A DNA stretch of 64,000 bases from contig NZ_LMSD01000012.1 of the NCBI RefSeq assembly GCF_001428045.1, positions 62,101-126,100 of the forward strand. The letters run 5' to 3'. The notes below the pieces were generated by a model. It did no database searches. It saw only the letters and a program-made list of their open reading frames with translations, and had not been told where the DNA came from. Within the stretch, counting starts at the first letter, position 1. Each line of letters starts with the position of its first letter. Below, one piece after another: positions 8,817-17,438 of this stretch. The DNA comes from Paenibacillus sp. Soil750. GTDB lineage: Bacteria; Bacillota; Bacilli; Paenibacillales; NBRC-103111. The translations under genes were made by a program, and so were the position numbers.

Positions 8817-9704
8817 TCACTTCCTGACTTGTAGAATAAGATTATCAATTAAACGTGTTTTCCCAAACTTCACAGCCAGAGCAATAATAAGAGTAGTAAT
8901 AGAATGGCTATGTTCAAAAGGCTCTAAAGTTGGGTAGGACAATACTTCAACATAATCAATAACGGCTAATGGCGCCGTTTGGATATGATCGCGAACTAAG
9001 ATTTCTAGCTCTTGTGATGTAAAAGAGGATGCTGACTTGCTTTGGATGAATGCCTTCGCTTGCTGTAAAGACTGTGACAATACCAGCGCCTGCTGACGCT
9101 CCTCTGCTGATAGATATACATTACGCGAGCTCATCGCCAAGCCATCGTTCTCACGCAGGGTTGGGCAAGGCACGATTTCAACGGGTATATTTAAATCCTG
9201 AACCATTTGCTCAATCACAGCCACTTGTTGGGCATCCTTCAAACCAAAGAATGCTTGGTCCGGCAGAACCATATGGAACAGCTTACTAACAACCGTAGCC
9301 ACACCATCAAAATGACCAGGTCGTGAAGCCCCGCAGAGTCTCGTCGTGACCTCTGACACACTCACCGTGGTGCGTGTTGGTGTTGGGTACATCTCATCTA
9401 CGGAAGGCATAAATACAATATCCACACCTGCCGCCTCAGCTACCGCCAAATCTTTCTCCGCATTGCGCGGATAACGTTCAAAGTCTTCACCAGGACCGAA
9501 CTGCAATGGATTCACAAAAATACTTAACACAACTAATCCACTTTGAGAACGAGCTTTTTGGAGAAGACTCGCATGTCCTTCATGTAAAAAACCCATCGTC
9601 GGCACGAAACCGACAGACTGATCATTCTTGCGTCGATACGCTTTGATCCGAGCTCGTAAATCGGCAATTGTCTGAACCACTTCCATGGTGTGGATCGCTT
9701 CCAT
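8817..9704 (-). CDS. panC: Pantothenate synthetase
   Basis: PanC condenses pantoate with beta-alanine using ATP. The 295-residue protein has the nucleotidyltransferase-fold signatures VGFVPTMGFLHEGHASLL (first HxGH motif) and FFGLKDAQQVAVI plus the second-site sequence MSSRNVYLS. The ATG at 9704 is preferred over the TTG at 9708-9710 because AAGGAG lies nine bases upstream. The panB stop codon is embedded in this ribosome binding site, so translation is probably coupled. Confidence 0.95.
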   Translation of the reverse strand: MEAIHTMEVVQTIADLRARIKAYRRKNDQSVGFVPTMGFLHEGHASLLQKARSQSGLVVLSIFVNPLQFGPGEDFERYPRNAEKDLAVAEAAGVDIVFMPSVDEMYPTPTRTTVSVSEVTTRLCGASRPGHFDGVATVVSKLFHMVLPDQAFFGLKDAQQVAVIEQMVQDLNIPVEIVPCPTLRENDGLAMSSRNVYLSAEERQQALVLSQSLQQAKAFIQSKSASSFTSQELEILVRDHIQTAPLAVIDYVEVLSYPTLEPFEHSHSITTLIIALAVKFGKTRLIDNLILQVRK

Positions 9705-9710
9705 GACCAA

Positions 9711-10565
9711 TCACTCCTTATCGCCGTATAGATATTGAACAACATCATTGTCCATATGAAATGTATTTTCTTGCGCCGGGAACGTCCGTGCTTTCACTTC
9801 TTTCACATATTCGCCAATCCCTGCACGGATAGTTTCCCCGATATTTGCATAGGCTTTAACAAACTTTCTGGGAGCACTGTCAGAACCATACTGCAGCAAA
9901 TCATGATACACAAGCACTTGCCCATCACAATGAACGCCAGAACCTATGCCAATTGTGGGGATGGAAAGCTGCTTCGTGATCCATGCCGCTAATTCATCCG
10001 TAACCAGCTCCAGAACAACCGCGAACGCACCTGCTTCCTCGATAGCCTTCGCATCGCTCAACAGCTTCTTCGCTTGCTCCGAGCTGCGCCCTTGTACACG
10101 AAAGCCTCCCAGTTGGTGAACTGACTGTGGCGTTAGCCCCAAATGACCAACGACAGGCACGCCTGCCTCTGTTATCGCTTTGACCGTAGCCGCGATCTCC
10201 GCGCCGCCTTCCAATTTAACCGCCTTAGCTCCGCCCTCACGCATCAAACGTCCAACACCTTGTAAAGTAGCGTCCAAGCTGCCGTGGTACGTTAAGAATG
10301 GCATATCAGCGACGACAAACGTATTCGCGGCACCACGCACTGCAGCACGTGTATGATATACCATATCATCCAGAGTAACAGGCAGTGTAGAATCATAGCC
10401 TAGCACAACATTGCCTAGTGAATCGCCAACTAGAATGACATCAATACCTGCTTCTTCCGACAATCGTGCTGAAGGATAATCGTAGGCCGTTACCATCGTA
10501 ATCGGCACGCCATCTTGTTTCATTTTTCTCATCTTTGCTGTCGTTAGCGCTTTTCGTTGTTCCAC
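9711..10565 (-). CDS. panB: 3-methyl-2-oxobutanoate hydroxymethyltransferase
   Basis: PanB transfers a hydroxymethyl group from methylene-tetrahydrofolate to alpha-ketoisovalerate, the committed step to pantoate. The 284-residue protein shows the metal-binding sequences VGDSLGNVVLG (about residues 46-56) and VKLEGG, and ends as usual. The start is the GTG at 10565, with GAGG and GGGA sequences upstream. It is first of panB-panC-panD. A terminator lies only about 35 bases upstream in its leader, so expression probably depends on read-through. Confidence 0.95.
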   Translation of the reverse strand: MEQRKALTTAKMRKMKQDGVPITMVTAYDYPSARLSEEAGIDVILVGDSLGNVVLGYDSTLPVTLDDMVYHTRAAVRGAANTFVVADMPFLTYHGSLDATLQGVGRLMREGGAKAVKLEGGAEIAATVKAITEAGVPVVGHLGLTPQSVHQLGGFRVQGRSSEQAKKLLSDAKAIEEAGAFAVVLELVTDELAAWITKQLSIPTIGIGSGVHCDGQVLVYHDLLQYGSDSAPRKFVKAYANIGETIRAGIGEYVKEVKARTFPAQENTFHMDNDVVQYLYGDKE

Positions 10566-10843
10566 AGTAATCCCAGCTTCCTCATATAAAATAAAAAACC
10601 TTTTAGCTAAGAGCTAAAAGGAGCGCATGCAGAAAGAATCAATGATCCCTCTGTCTCGGTCCTTGTAAGGCTCAGAGCAGAATCCAACATCTTGTTTCCT
10701 AGGTTATTCCGTTGTCGTGGTAGACACCGACAGTGCATTTGTGACCATGCAACTTGATGATTTGCATCATTCTGCAAGATCATGTGTAAGGTCATTTGCC
10801 AGATCAACTTACAAGTGCAGTTCCTATAAGGATACCGCCTTAT
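10566..10843 (-). ncRNA. Structured panB leader, candidate pan-type regulatory RNA
   Basis: This stretch between birA and panB holds a promoter, a folded leader and an intrinsic terminator, and no convincing ORF. On the minus strand, CUUGUAAG (10808-10815) can pair with CUUACAAG (10662-10669), closing a domain. Inside, UGACC pairs with GGUCA, CUUG with CAAG, and AUGAU with AUCAU around a GCAA tetraloop; CUCUG can pair with CAGAG further on. A known RNA family called pan is found in the 5' regions of panBCD operons. Assignment to it is inference from position and architecture, not from a covariance match. Confidence 0.55.
10599..10621 (-). terminator. Terminator in the panB leader (attenuator)
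   Basis: On the minus strand CCTTTTAGC pairs with GCTAAAAGG (9 bp, five-base loop), followed by TTTTTTATTTT. It ends about 30 bases before the panB GTG, leaving no room for another promoter downstream. Confidence 0.9.
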
Positions 10844-10849
10844 GCTTCT

Positions 10850-10855
10850 ATTATA
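10850..10855 (-). promoter_or_regulatory. Extended -10 promoter of the panB leader
   Basis: On the minus strand the sequence TTTGGTATAAT contains a consensus -10 TATAAT preceded by TGG, an extended -10 element; the -35 region is poor. Transcription would start near 10843. Confidence 0.6.
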
Positions 10856-10892
10856 CCAAAGCTTGCTTCCGGAGGATACCCTTTATCTCCCA

Positions 10893-11861
10893 CTACTTCA
10901 GTTCAATGTCTCCAGAATAAATTTTAATCCGTTCACCATTGGGGGTTATCACCGTCAATGCACCCGTATCATCCAAAGAATCTGCAATACCTTCAATAAA
11001 ACCCGATGGCGTTGATGTCCGAATCGGTCTCTTCAGCGTGACACTTAACGCCTCCCATAGTAACCGAATTGGTGCAAATCCCTTCTCCATATAAAGGGCA
11101 TACATCTCCTCGAATTCCAGTAGAAAAGCTTGTACTACTCCCTCGCGTGAAACCTTTCCGCCGGACTCAATCGCTAAGGAAGTTGCAACCGGGCGCAGTT
11201 CTTCCGGATAATCTTCTTCTAACAAATTAACACTGATGCCAATCCCTGCAATCACATACTTTAGGCGCTCATCCTCACCACTGCTTTCTAGCAAAATACC
11301 ACTAACCTTCTTCCCATGTATAAGAAGATCATTAGGCCATTTGATGCCGATTTCAACTTGGCACACTTTTTGAATGGCACGACAAAGAGCAACAGCACTA
11401 AGCAGAGTTAGTTGCGGCATGAAGTACACAGGAATACGTGGTGTCAGAATAAGACTCAACCAGATCCCCTTGCCCGATGGAGAATGCCAGCTGCGCCCCA
11501 TTCGACCTCTACCTGCTGTCTGTCTCTCAGCGAGTACAATCGTGCCCTCAGTTGCCCCAGACGCCACCAGCTTATGAGCTATCGTTTGAGTAGAATCTAC
11601 TTCATCATAAATATGTACTTTTTGGCCAAGCACCTTCGTTTTCATGCCATTCATTAACTCACTGACTTGCCACTTCGCTGGCTTACTTATTAGACGATAC
11701 CCTTTGCGTGAAGCCGCTTCAAACGCATAGCCCTCCGCACGAAGTTCCTCGATGTGCTTCCAGATTGCAGTACGGCTCACGCCTAATCGCCGACTGATTT
11801 CAGCTCCGGATACATAAGTTTCAGGAGTTTCCTCAAAAAGCTCTAAAATTCGTTCATTCAT
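10893..11861 (-). CDS. birA: Bifunctional biotin ligase and biotin operon repressor BirA
   Basis: BirA attaches biotin to carboxylase carrier proteins through biotinyl-AMP and, in the form with an N-terminal DNA-binding domain, represses biotin genes. The 322-residue protein has the winged helix (VSGAEISRRLGVSRTAIWKH, about residues 17-36) and the ligase motif AGRGRMGRSWHSP plus KWPNDLLI. It lies just upstream of the pan leader, in the same order as in B. subtilis. The ribosome binding site is weak (GAGTGA). Confidence 0.93.
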   Translation of the reverse strand: MNERILELFEETPETYVSGAEISRRLGVSRTAIWKHIEELRAEGYAFEAASRKGYRLISKPAKWQVSELMNGMKTKVLGQKVHIYDEVDSTQTIAHKLVASGATEGTIVLAERQTAGRGRMGRSWHSPSGKGIWLSLILTPRIPVYFMPQLTLLSAVALCRAIQKVCQVEIGIKWPNDLLIHGKKVSGILLESSGEDERLKYVIAGIGISVNLLEEDYPEELRPVATSLAIESGGKVSREGVVQAFLLEFEEMYALYMEKGFAPIRLLWEALSVTLKRPIRTSTPSGFIEGIADSLDDTGALTVITPNGERIKIYSGDIELK

Positions 11862-12126
11862 ACGATTTCACTCGCAATCTTATAGTTTGATCTATAGTAG
11901 CGCAGGTGTGCGCTTGATTTCTGATTCAAATAATACTTCTAACCCAATTAACTTGCTACTTCATCGTACAATATACCTCTAATTCATTTAACTCGCTAAT
12001 TCTTGCCTTACTAGATACGTCTACTCAACTAGCTAGCAAGATACTTTAACTTGACGCACTAGCTAACCCATGCTCACAATCTACTTTTACCCAATCTAGC
12101 TACCTTACAACCACCGATTTTTCGAA

Positions 12127-12194
12127 TAACTGGATTTCATGTATTTATTTTGTGTAAAAAAGCGACCAATTCATTATTAGCTGGATTTAATGTA
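12127..12194. repeat. Pair of 17-bp direct repeats in the birA-cca gap
   Basis: The gap 11862-12383 has no gene. At 12127-12143 and 12178-12194 the sequence taACTGGATTTcATGTA recurs with 15 of 17 bases identical. The first part of the gap (11862-12120) is AT-rich with no structure I can name. Confidence 0.6.
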
Positions 12195-12236
12195 CTTACT
12201 TCCGAGGAATTCTTCCTTTTTCACTTGGAAGGCAAC

Positions 12237-12263
12237 ATTTAACTGGAGGTTTTCCAGTTAAAT
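12237..12263. repeat. Perfect 11-bp inverted repeat in the birA-cca gap
   Basis: ATTTAACTGGA and TCCAGTTAAAT are exact reverse complements around a five-base loop (ggttt). It shares the ACTGGA core with the direct repeats nearby. There is no T run, so it is not an ordinary terminator. Confidence 0.75.
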
Positions 12264-12370
12264 ACAATTTCAAGAGTAAATCAAGAAAAATAAATGTAGT
12301 TTTTACAGTACAATTATTCGATTTAATACGTGCAAGCAATGGCTTCCATATCCGCCACTCAAAAGAAAAA

Positions 12371-12403
12371 CCGCACAGCGCTGCTACTTCGCAGCCTGCG
12401 CGG
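12371..12403 (-). terminator. Intrinsic terminator overlapping the cca stop codon
   Basis: On the minus strand CCGCGCAGGCTGC pairs with GCAGCGCTGTGCGG around GAAGTA and is followed by TTTTTCTTTT. The TAG stop of cca lies in the hairpin. Confidence 0.9.
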
Positions 12404-13673
12404 CGTAAATCAGAGCCTCGCGCTCATTCGGGATTTCCCCGAGAGCCGCTCGCTCGAGCAGATCCAGCAGCAGCCTGCCCATCCATGGGCCGGGCTGCCG
12501 ATCAAGGGCCGCCGCCACATCCTTGCCGGATATGGCGAGTTCCTTCAAGCTGAAGCAGGGGACCTCCTTCAGCCAATCCTCCCCGCGCCGCAGCAGCTCC
12601 GGCGCTGTTTGGGCCAAGAAGCGCGCCAAACCGCCGCGCTTCCCCTCAACCTGCGGCAGCTCGCGCAGCAACCGCAATAACGCGCGGGCTGCGGCTTCGC
12701 CGCGGCGCACCGCGCCAAGCTTCCAGACCCGCTCCAACGGAGCCGGGTCATCCACCAGGGCCTGCGCGGCGACAGCATCGCGCAGGGCAAGCACTTCCGC
12801 GACCGCTGCGCCATCCGCGCGGGAGAAGGTCAGCTCCTGGAGCGCCGCGCGGACAACGTCTGCTGGCACCTCCAGGAGCATGAGCAGCATGGCCCAACGG
12901 TCATGCTGCCCCTCTAGCACGCTGACAGCGTCCAGCGCATCATCCCAGGCGAGCCAAGCCTCAAAAGGCAGCGGCAGCTGCTTTTTGAGATAGGCCAGCA
13001 GGCCGCTCGCCAGCAGTAGCCGCACAGCCCTCGCAGGGGCTGGGCCCTCTACCATGCGCTGCAGCTCGCTGCGTACGCGCTCCATGGCAATATGGCGCAG
13101 CAATGGGGCATTCGCCAGCAGCGCCTGCCAAGTGCTCTCCTCGATATCAAGACCATAGGTGGAGGCAAAACGAATGCAGCGAAGCATCCGCAAAGCATCT
13201 TCACCAAAGCGCTCTTCTGCAATACCTACGCAGCGAAGAACACCAGCGGCCAGATCCGCTTGTCCACCATAAGGATCCTGCAGAACGCCAGCTACATCCA
13301 TAGCCATCGCGTTCATTGTGAAATCCCTTCGCTGTAAATCCTCGGTTAAATCCGAAATATAGGCAACTGAGGCAGGACGACGGAATCCTTCGTACGCTGC
13401 CTCCTTACGGAAAGTCGTTACCTCATAGGCTCCTTGAGCTATCAGAACAGTCACAGTGCCGTGTTGGAGTCCCGTTGGCACCGTCCTCTGAAAAATTTCA
13501 ATAACCTGCTCTGGCAGTGCAGAGGTCGCGATATCAATGTCTTTGATTGGTCGTCCCAGCACAGCATCACGCACACAGCCACCGACATAATAGGCCTCAT
13601 AACCAGCTTCCATGAGCGTCGTCAATACCTCCGAAGCACCTGAATCATTCATTCCCTTACCTGCATCCAACAT
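12384..13673 (-). CDS. cca: CCA tRNA nucleotidyltransferase
   Basis: This enzyme adds or repairs the CCA end of tRNAs without a template. It is a class II nucleotidyltransferase of 429 residues: the head domain shows YYVGGCVRDAVLGRP (about residues 29-43) with catalytic DIDIATS, followed by the RRDFTMNAMAMD motif and ALRMLRCIRFASTYG. The C-terminal half (about 12395-13100) is strikingly GC-rich compared with the N-terminal half and neighbours. An AGGAG site precedes the ATG. It lies downstream of bshA with a 24-base gap. Confidence 0.93.
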   Translation of the reverse strand: MLDAGKGMNDSGASEVLTTLMEAGYEAYYVGGCVRDAVLGRPIKDIDIATSALPEQVIEIFQRTVPTGLQHGTVTVLIAQGAYEVTTFRKEAAYEGFRRPASVAYISDLTEDLQRRDFTMNAMAMDVAGVLQDPYGGQADLAAGVLRCVGIAEERFGEDALRMLRCIRFASTYGLDIEESTWQALLANAPLLRHIAMERVRSELQRMVEGPAPARAVRLLLASGLLAYLKKQLPLPFEAWLAWDDALDAVSVLEGQHDRWAMLLMLLEVPADVVRAALQELTFSRADGAAVAEVLALRDAVAAQALVDDPAPLERVWKLGAVRRGEAAARALLRLLRELPQVEGKRGGLARFLAQTAPELLRRGEDWLKEVPCFSLKELAISGKDVAAALDRQPGPWMGRLLLDLLERAALGEIPNEREALIYAAQAAK

Positions 13674-13697
13674 AATTCTCCTATCCAGTTATCATCC

Positions 13698-14870
13698 TTA
13701 TTGACACGAAGATGCTGAAATGCGATGTGATTCAGGGAGTTCCCGTCCTAACACGCGATAGTAAATCTCCTCGTATTGAACAGTCGTAATATCGTTACAG
13801 AACGTATACCGCGCACGGTTCAAACAATTCTGTGCCATTTGTTCATACATCACTTGATTTTTCAACAGATTAATCGCATAGCTGGCCATTTGCTCTGTAT
13901 CACCAACTTCAGCTAGAAAACCCGTTTCACCGTGAGTAATCAACTCAGGAATTCCTCCTGCATTGGATCCAATCGTTGGCACACCGCAAGCCATAGCTTC
14001 AAGTGCTACAAGCCCGAAGCTTTCTTTCTCGGAAGGCAGCAGCATGACGTCTGCAAGTGAAATAACTTGGGCCACATCATCCTGTTTCCCACAGAATGTT
14101 ACTTTATCCGAGAGTCCGAGCTCCTTCACCTTTGAAATCATTTTCGAAAGATCCGGTCCTTCCCCAACGAATAAAAGTCGGGACGGTACTTCTTTACTCA
14201 CTTTTGCGAAAATATCCACAACATCCTGCACACGTTTCACCGGTCGGAAATTGGAAATATGGATTAGGATTTTCTCATCCGGTCGCGCGAATTCGCCTCT
14301 TAGCTTCGATATATCTCGCGGGTAATACACCCGTTTATCTACAAAGTTATAAGTCAAATCAATATCACGATCAATGGCTAGCAATTCCCGTGTTTCTTTG
14401 ATGAGATCCTTGGAAACAGCCGTAACCGCATCACTTTCATTGATGGCATAACGGATTAGATCTGAAATCGATTGATCCTGCCCGAGCACAGTGATATCTG
14501 TTCCGTGAAGTGTAGTCACAACTTTGAGGTTCGAGCCCACCATTTGCTTTGCAAGCAAGGCACAAACAGCATGTGGAATCGCATAATGCACATGGAGCAA
14601 GTCAAGCTCTTCCATTTTGGCAACCTGAGCTAACTTACTAGCGAGCGATAGATCATATGGTGGATAGCGGAAGACATAATATTGGCTAACTTCCACTTCA
14701 TGATAATAAATATTTTTATGAAATTTGCCTAATCGAAACGGCATGCTATGTGTAATAAAGTGAACCTCGTGTCCTTTTTCAGCTAGCAGCTTTCCAAGCT
14801 CTGTCGCTACTACACCTGATCCGCCAAGTGTTGGGTAACACGTAATACCAATCTTTAATTTGTCTTTCAT
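13698..14870 (-). CDS. bshA: N-acetyl-alpha-D-glucosaminyl L-malate synthase (bacillithiol step 1)
   Basis: BshA is a GT-B glycosyltransferase that joins N-acetylglucosamine from UDP-GlcNAc to malate, beginning bacillithiol synthesis. The 390-residue protein opens with GITCYPTLGGSGVVATELGK, contains HISNFRPVKRV and LLPSEKESFGLVALEAMACG, the GT4 nucleotide-sugar signature. Its neighbour bshB1 performs the next step, and both lie with mgsA, dapB and cca as in B. subtilis. Confidence 0.95.
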   Translation of the reverse strand: MKDKLKIGITCYPTLGGSGVVATELGKLLAEKGHEVHFITHSMPFRLGKFHKNIYYHEVEVSQYYVFRYPPYDLSLASKLAQVAKMEELDLLHVHYAIPHAVCALLAKQMVGSNLKVVTTLHGTDITVLGQDQSISDLIRYAINESDAVTAVSKDLIKETRELLAIDRDIDLTYNFVDKRVYYPRDISKLRGEFARPDEKILIHISNFRPVKRVQDVVDIFAKVSKEVPSRLLFVGEGPDLSKMISKVKELGLSDKVTFCGKQDDVAQVISLADVMLLPSEKESFGLVALEAMACGVPTIGSNAGGIPELITHGETGFLAEVGDTEQMASYAINLLKNQVMYEQMAQNCLNRARYTFCNDITTVQYEEIYYRVLGRELPESHRISASSCQ

Positions 14871-14889
14871 CTCTCACACCTCTTTCCGA

Positions 14890-15582
14890 TCAATCAAAAT
14901 GTTCTATCACCAAGGGGAGTTTGGAAACGAACCCTTCCGCGTACGTCAGTTGACGCTTCTGACCCATGATTCGATCACGAGCTTCTACACGTTCGACATA
15001 ACCTTGATTGAGTGGCGTCGCAACGGTGCCCGTACCCGTTATAAATTGTGATCGGTACGCACGCAGTGCTGCCATTTTGTTATCGTAAGTATTTGTTACA
15101 TCTACAATTACATCAGCTTCATACACATCATTTATAAAATAAAAAAATAGTTGCTCCACATTCACAGCTTCTGTTTCTGGCAAATATTTACGCAGTTTCG
15201 CATTAAAAACAGCTTCCTGTACGAGCGTTGAACATGCTATATGATCAGGGTGACGATCTTGCCAATAAGGAGCGAACACGATTCGTGGACGAAACTTCCT
15301 GATTTCTTGTGTAATCCGTTCGATATAATCTGCTGTGACAAATAATCCTCGATCTGGTAATCCCAGATTCGTACGTGCTGCTACACCTAGAATTTTCGCT
15401 GCTTCCGCTGCTTCTTCTAGTCTAGTTTCCACCGTGCCATTTGAGGACATTTCGGCATAGGTCAATTCACAGAGTCCAACGCGAAGTCCACGTTGTGTAT
15501 GTTTGGCAATGGTCGCGCCCATCCCAATTTCAGCGTCGTCTGCATGAGCACCAAATATAAGAATATCTACTTGTTCACTCAT
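14890..15582 (-). CDS. bshB1: Bacillithiol biosynthesis deacetylase BshB1
   Basis: BshB1 is a zinc-dependent LmbE-family (PIG-L) deacetylase that removes the acetyl group from GlcNAc-malate. The 230-residue protein shows IFGAHADDAEIGMG (zinc-binding AHxDD, about residues 8-21) and the later HPDHIACS. The start at 15582 was chosen because it begins MSEQVDIL, as in the family, with AGGGAT upstream; it follows the mgsA stop codon by one base, so translation is likely coupled. Confidence 0.94.
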   Translation of the reverse strand: MSEQVDILIFGAHADDAEIGMGATIAKHTQRGLRVGLCELTYAEMSSNGTVETRLEEAAEAAKILGVAARTNLGLPDRGLFVTADYIERITQEIRKFRPRIVFAPYWQDRHPDHIACSTLVQEAVFNAKLRKYLPETEAVNVEQLFFYFINDVYEADVIVDVTNTYDNKMAALRAYRSQFITGTGTVATPLNQGYVERVEARDRIMGQKRQLTYAEGFVSKLPLVIEHFD

Positions 15583-15583
15583 C

Positions 15584-16003
15584 TTATTCAATCCCTGGCT
15601 TATATTTATGTACGAGTTCTCTCCACGCAAAATCCCCACGATCCAAAGCTCTTACAAGCAACTCAGCAGTAGCAATATTCGTAGCGCATGGAATTCCCTG
15701 CACATCACACAAACGAAGCAGAGCGATAATATCAGGCTCATGCGGTTGAGCCATCAATGGATCACGCAAGAAGATGATCAAGTCCATCTCATTCTCTGCA
15801 ACCAGCGCCCCAATCTGCTGATCTCCACCAAGTGGCCCTGACATGAATCGATGAATATTCAACTTCGTATTTGCCATGATTCGCGTGCCTGTCGTACCAG
15901 TTGCATATAGTTTGTGACCCTCGAAAACATGCTCATAAGCCGTAACGAAATTCACCATCTCATCTTTTTTTCGATCATGGGCAATAAGTGCGATGCTTAA
16001 CAT
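15584..16003 (-). CDS. mgsA: Methylglyoxal synthase
   Basis: MgsA converts dihydroxyacetone phosphate into methylglyoxal and phosphate, a bypass used when sugar phosphates build up. The 139-residue protein has the family start ALIAHDRKK, the phosphate-binding ATGTTGTRI (about residues 36-44) and [12 protein letters not shown] with FLRDPL, containing the catalytic aspartates. Bacillithiol, made by the adjacent genes, helps to detoxify methylglyoxal, which gives the operon a plausible logic (inference). Confidence 0.95.
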   Translation of the reverse strand: MLSIALIAHDRKKDEMVNFVTAYEHVFEGHKLYATGTTGTRIMANTKLNIHRFMSGPLGGDQQIGALVAENEMDLIIFLRDPLMAQPHEPDIIALLRLCDVQGIPCATNIATAELLVRALDRGDFAWRELVHKYKPGIE

Positions 16004-16028
16004 CTGACTTCCACTCTCCTAGGGGTCT

Positions 16029-16832
16029 CTAATCTATAAAATGCTCAAAACCATAAATCATTCCAGTATAGGTCATAACTTTACGAACCGCTATCGCTAC
16101 ACCTGGCATATAGGCTGCACGATCGTAAGAGTCATGTCGAATTTTAAGTGCTTGACCTTGTTCAGCCATAATAACTTCCTGCTGCGCAAACACACCTGGC
16201 AGACGTACACTATGTATTCTGAATCCATTGTAATACCCACCGCGAGAACCTTCAATTGTTTCTTCTTCTTTTGGGTTACCCTGTTTAATCTCTTCTCGCA
16301 CTTCTGAAATCATTTCAGCGGTTTTAACGGCTGTACCGGATGGTGCATCCAATTTCTGATCACCGTGATATTCGATAATTTCCAGATTCGGGAAATATTT
16401 CGAAGCTTGGGCAGCGAACCTCATCATGAGAATAGCCCCGATGGAGAAATTCGGTGCAATCAATCCGCCAATATTGTTGTCTCGGCATAGCATGTCCAAA
16501 TCAGCAATAGCTTGCGGGGTGAAACCCGTCGTTCCCATCACAGGTCGAATCCCTAAACGAATCGCAAGATTTGTATGTGAAACCGCTGTTTGCGGTCCTG
16601 TAAAATCAACTAGCACATCTGGTTTGGATTCAATTAGGACCTTTTCGATGTCGCTACCCATTAGAATCCCGCAGTCATCCATACCAACCATTCTTCCAAG
16701 ATCAATGGGGCCGGAGGTACGACTTACTCCTGCAACTAACTCCATATCAGTCTCACGCAGAACGGTCTTCACAACCTCCCGCCCCATTCTTCCACTTGCT
16801 CCAATAACTGCTACTCGTATTCTATGCTCCAT
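16029..16832 (-). CDS. dapB: 4-hydroxy-tetrahydrodipicolinate reductase
   Basis: DapB reduces hydroxy-tetrahydrodipicolinate with NAD(P)H in lysine, diaminopimelate and dipicolinate synthesis. The 267-residue protein has the N-terminal Rossmann motif AVIGASGRMGREVV, the catalytic sequence EIIEYHGDQKLDAPSGTA (about residues 153-170) and a typical C-terminus. It is in line with mgsA and the upstream TPR gene, with 16-25 base gaps. Confidence 0.95.
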   Translation of the reverse strand: MEHRIRVAVIGASGRMGREVVKTVLRETDMELVAGVSRTSGPIDLGRMVGMDDCGILMGSDIEKVLIESKPDVLVDFTGPQTAVSHTNLAIRLGIRPVMGTTGFTPQAIADLDMLCRDNNIGGLIAPNFSIGAILMMRFAAQASKYFPNLEIIEYHGDQKLDAPSGTAVKTAEMISEVREEIKQGNPKEEETIEGSRGGYYNGFRIHSVRLPGVFAQQEVIMAEQGQALKIRHDSYDRAAYMPGVAIAVRKVMTYTGMIYGFEHFID

Positions 16833-16848
16833 ATTGTGATGATCTCCT

Positions 16849-17373
16849 TTATCTTTGTTTCGGACCTATCTCTGAATCCATTTTGATCTTGTAGATCGTG
16901 GCATGCTGCTTTGCAAGCTCATGATGCGGCTCAAGACGAACAGCCTCCATAACGGTTTGATAAGCTCTGGTATAATCCTTTCGCATGGCGAAAGCTTCAC
17001 CTAGAATAAGATACGCTTCAATGGCTAGCGGATCAAGCACTATCGCTTCTTTCAGCAGAAAAATAGCGCGCTCCGGATGAGCAGACTGATTCGTAAGCTG
17101 CCTTCTGGCTTGTTCGACAAGCTCACGTGCATTCAACACTTGCAAATGGAAGCGAAATACCTCGTTCGCTGGATCAAGATCAATCGCTTTTGATGCATGT
17201 TCCACCGCTTTCATAAGCTTATTACTTCTCGCGAAAGTAATGGAAAGTTTGTGATGATAGACAGCATTGTTTGGTTCTTCAGCTATTGCTTTTTCAAACC
17301 ATTCAATGGCCTTTTCAAAATCATGCCCAAGTATGGATTCGTATGCTTTTTGTATTTGATTTTCTCCATTCAT
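16849..17373 (-). CDS. Tetratricopeptide repeat protein
   Basis: A 174-residue soluble protein made largely of TPR units: AYESILGHDFEKAIEWFEKA, then HHKLSITFARSNKLMKAVEH, and EAYLILGEAFAMRKDYTRAY are clear helix pairs. Such proteins serve as adaptors; the partner is unknown. The ATG at 17373 has AAGGAGG eight bases upstream, so the longer reading to 17394 is rejected. It lies between the MazG-like gene and dapB in one operon. Confidence 0.78.
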   Translation of the reverse strand: MNGENQIQKAYESILGHDFEKAIEWFEKAIAEEPNNAVYHHKLSITFARSNKLMKAVEHASKAIDLDPANEVFRFHLQVLNARELVEQARRQLTNQSAHPERAIFLLKEAIVLDPLAIEAYLILGEAFAMRKDYTRAYQTVMEAVRLEPHHELAKQHATIYKIKMDSEIGPKQR

Positions 17374-17438
17374 CTGCCCATCCTCCTTTGCCATTAGCGG
17401 TTTTCCCGATTCATGGGGGATGGTTTAGTTTATGAAGG

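Noticed and set aside
10607..10920. Open frames on both strands within the panB leader
   Set aside because: No ribosome binding sites, overlap with stems of the leader and with the birA end; the region is better explained as RNA structure.
11930..12120. Many TAG and GAG triplets on the minus strand, resembling a second TRAP site
   Set aside because: Spacing between the triplets is irregular (from zero to more than ten bases), and no trp-related gene follows, so it is not a TRAP site.
12523..12993. Plus-strand open frame of 156 codons opposite cca
   Set aside because: It is a by-product of the high GC content of cca, with low-complexity serine/arginine/alanine sequence and no ribosome site; the minus-strand gene has clear catalytic motifs.
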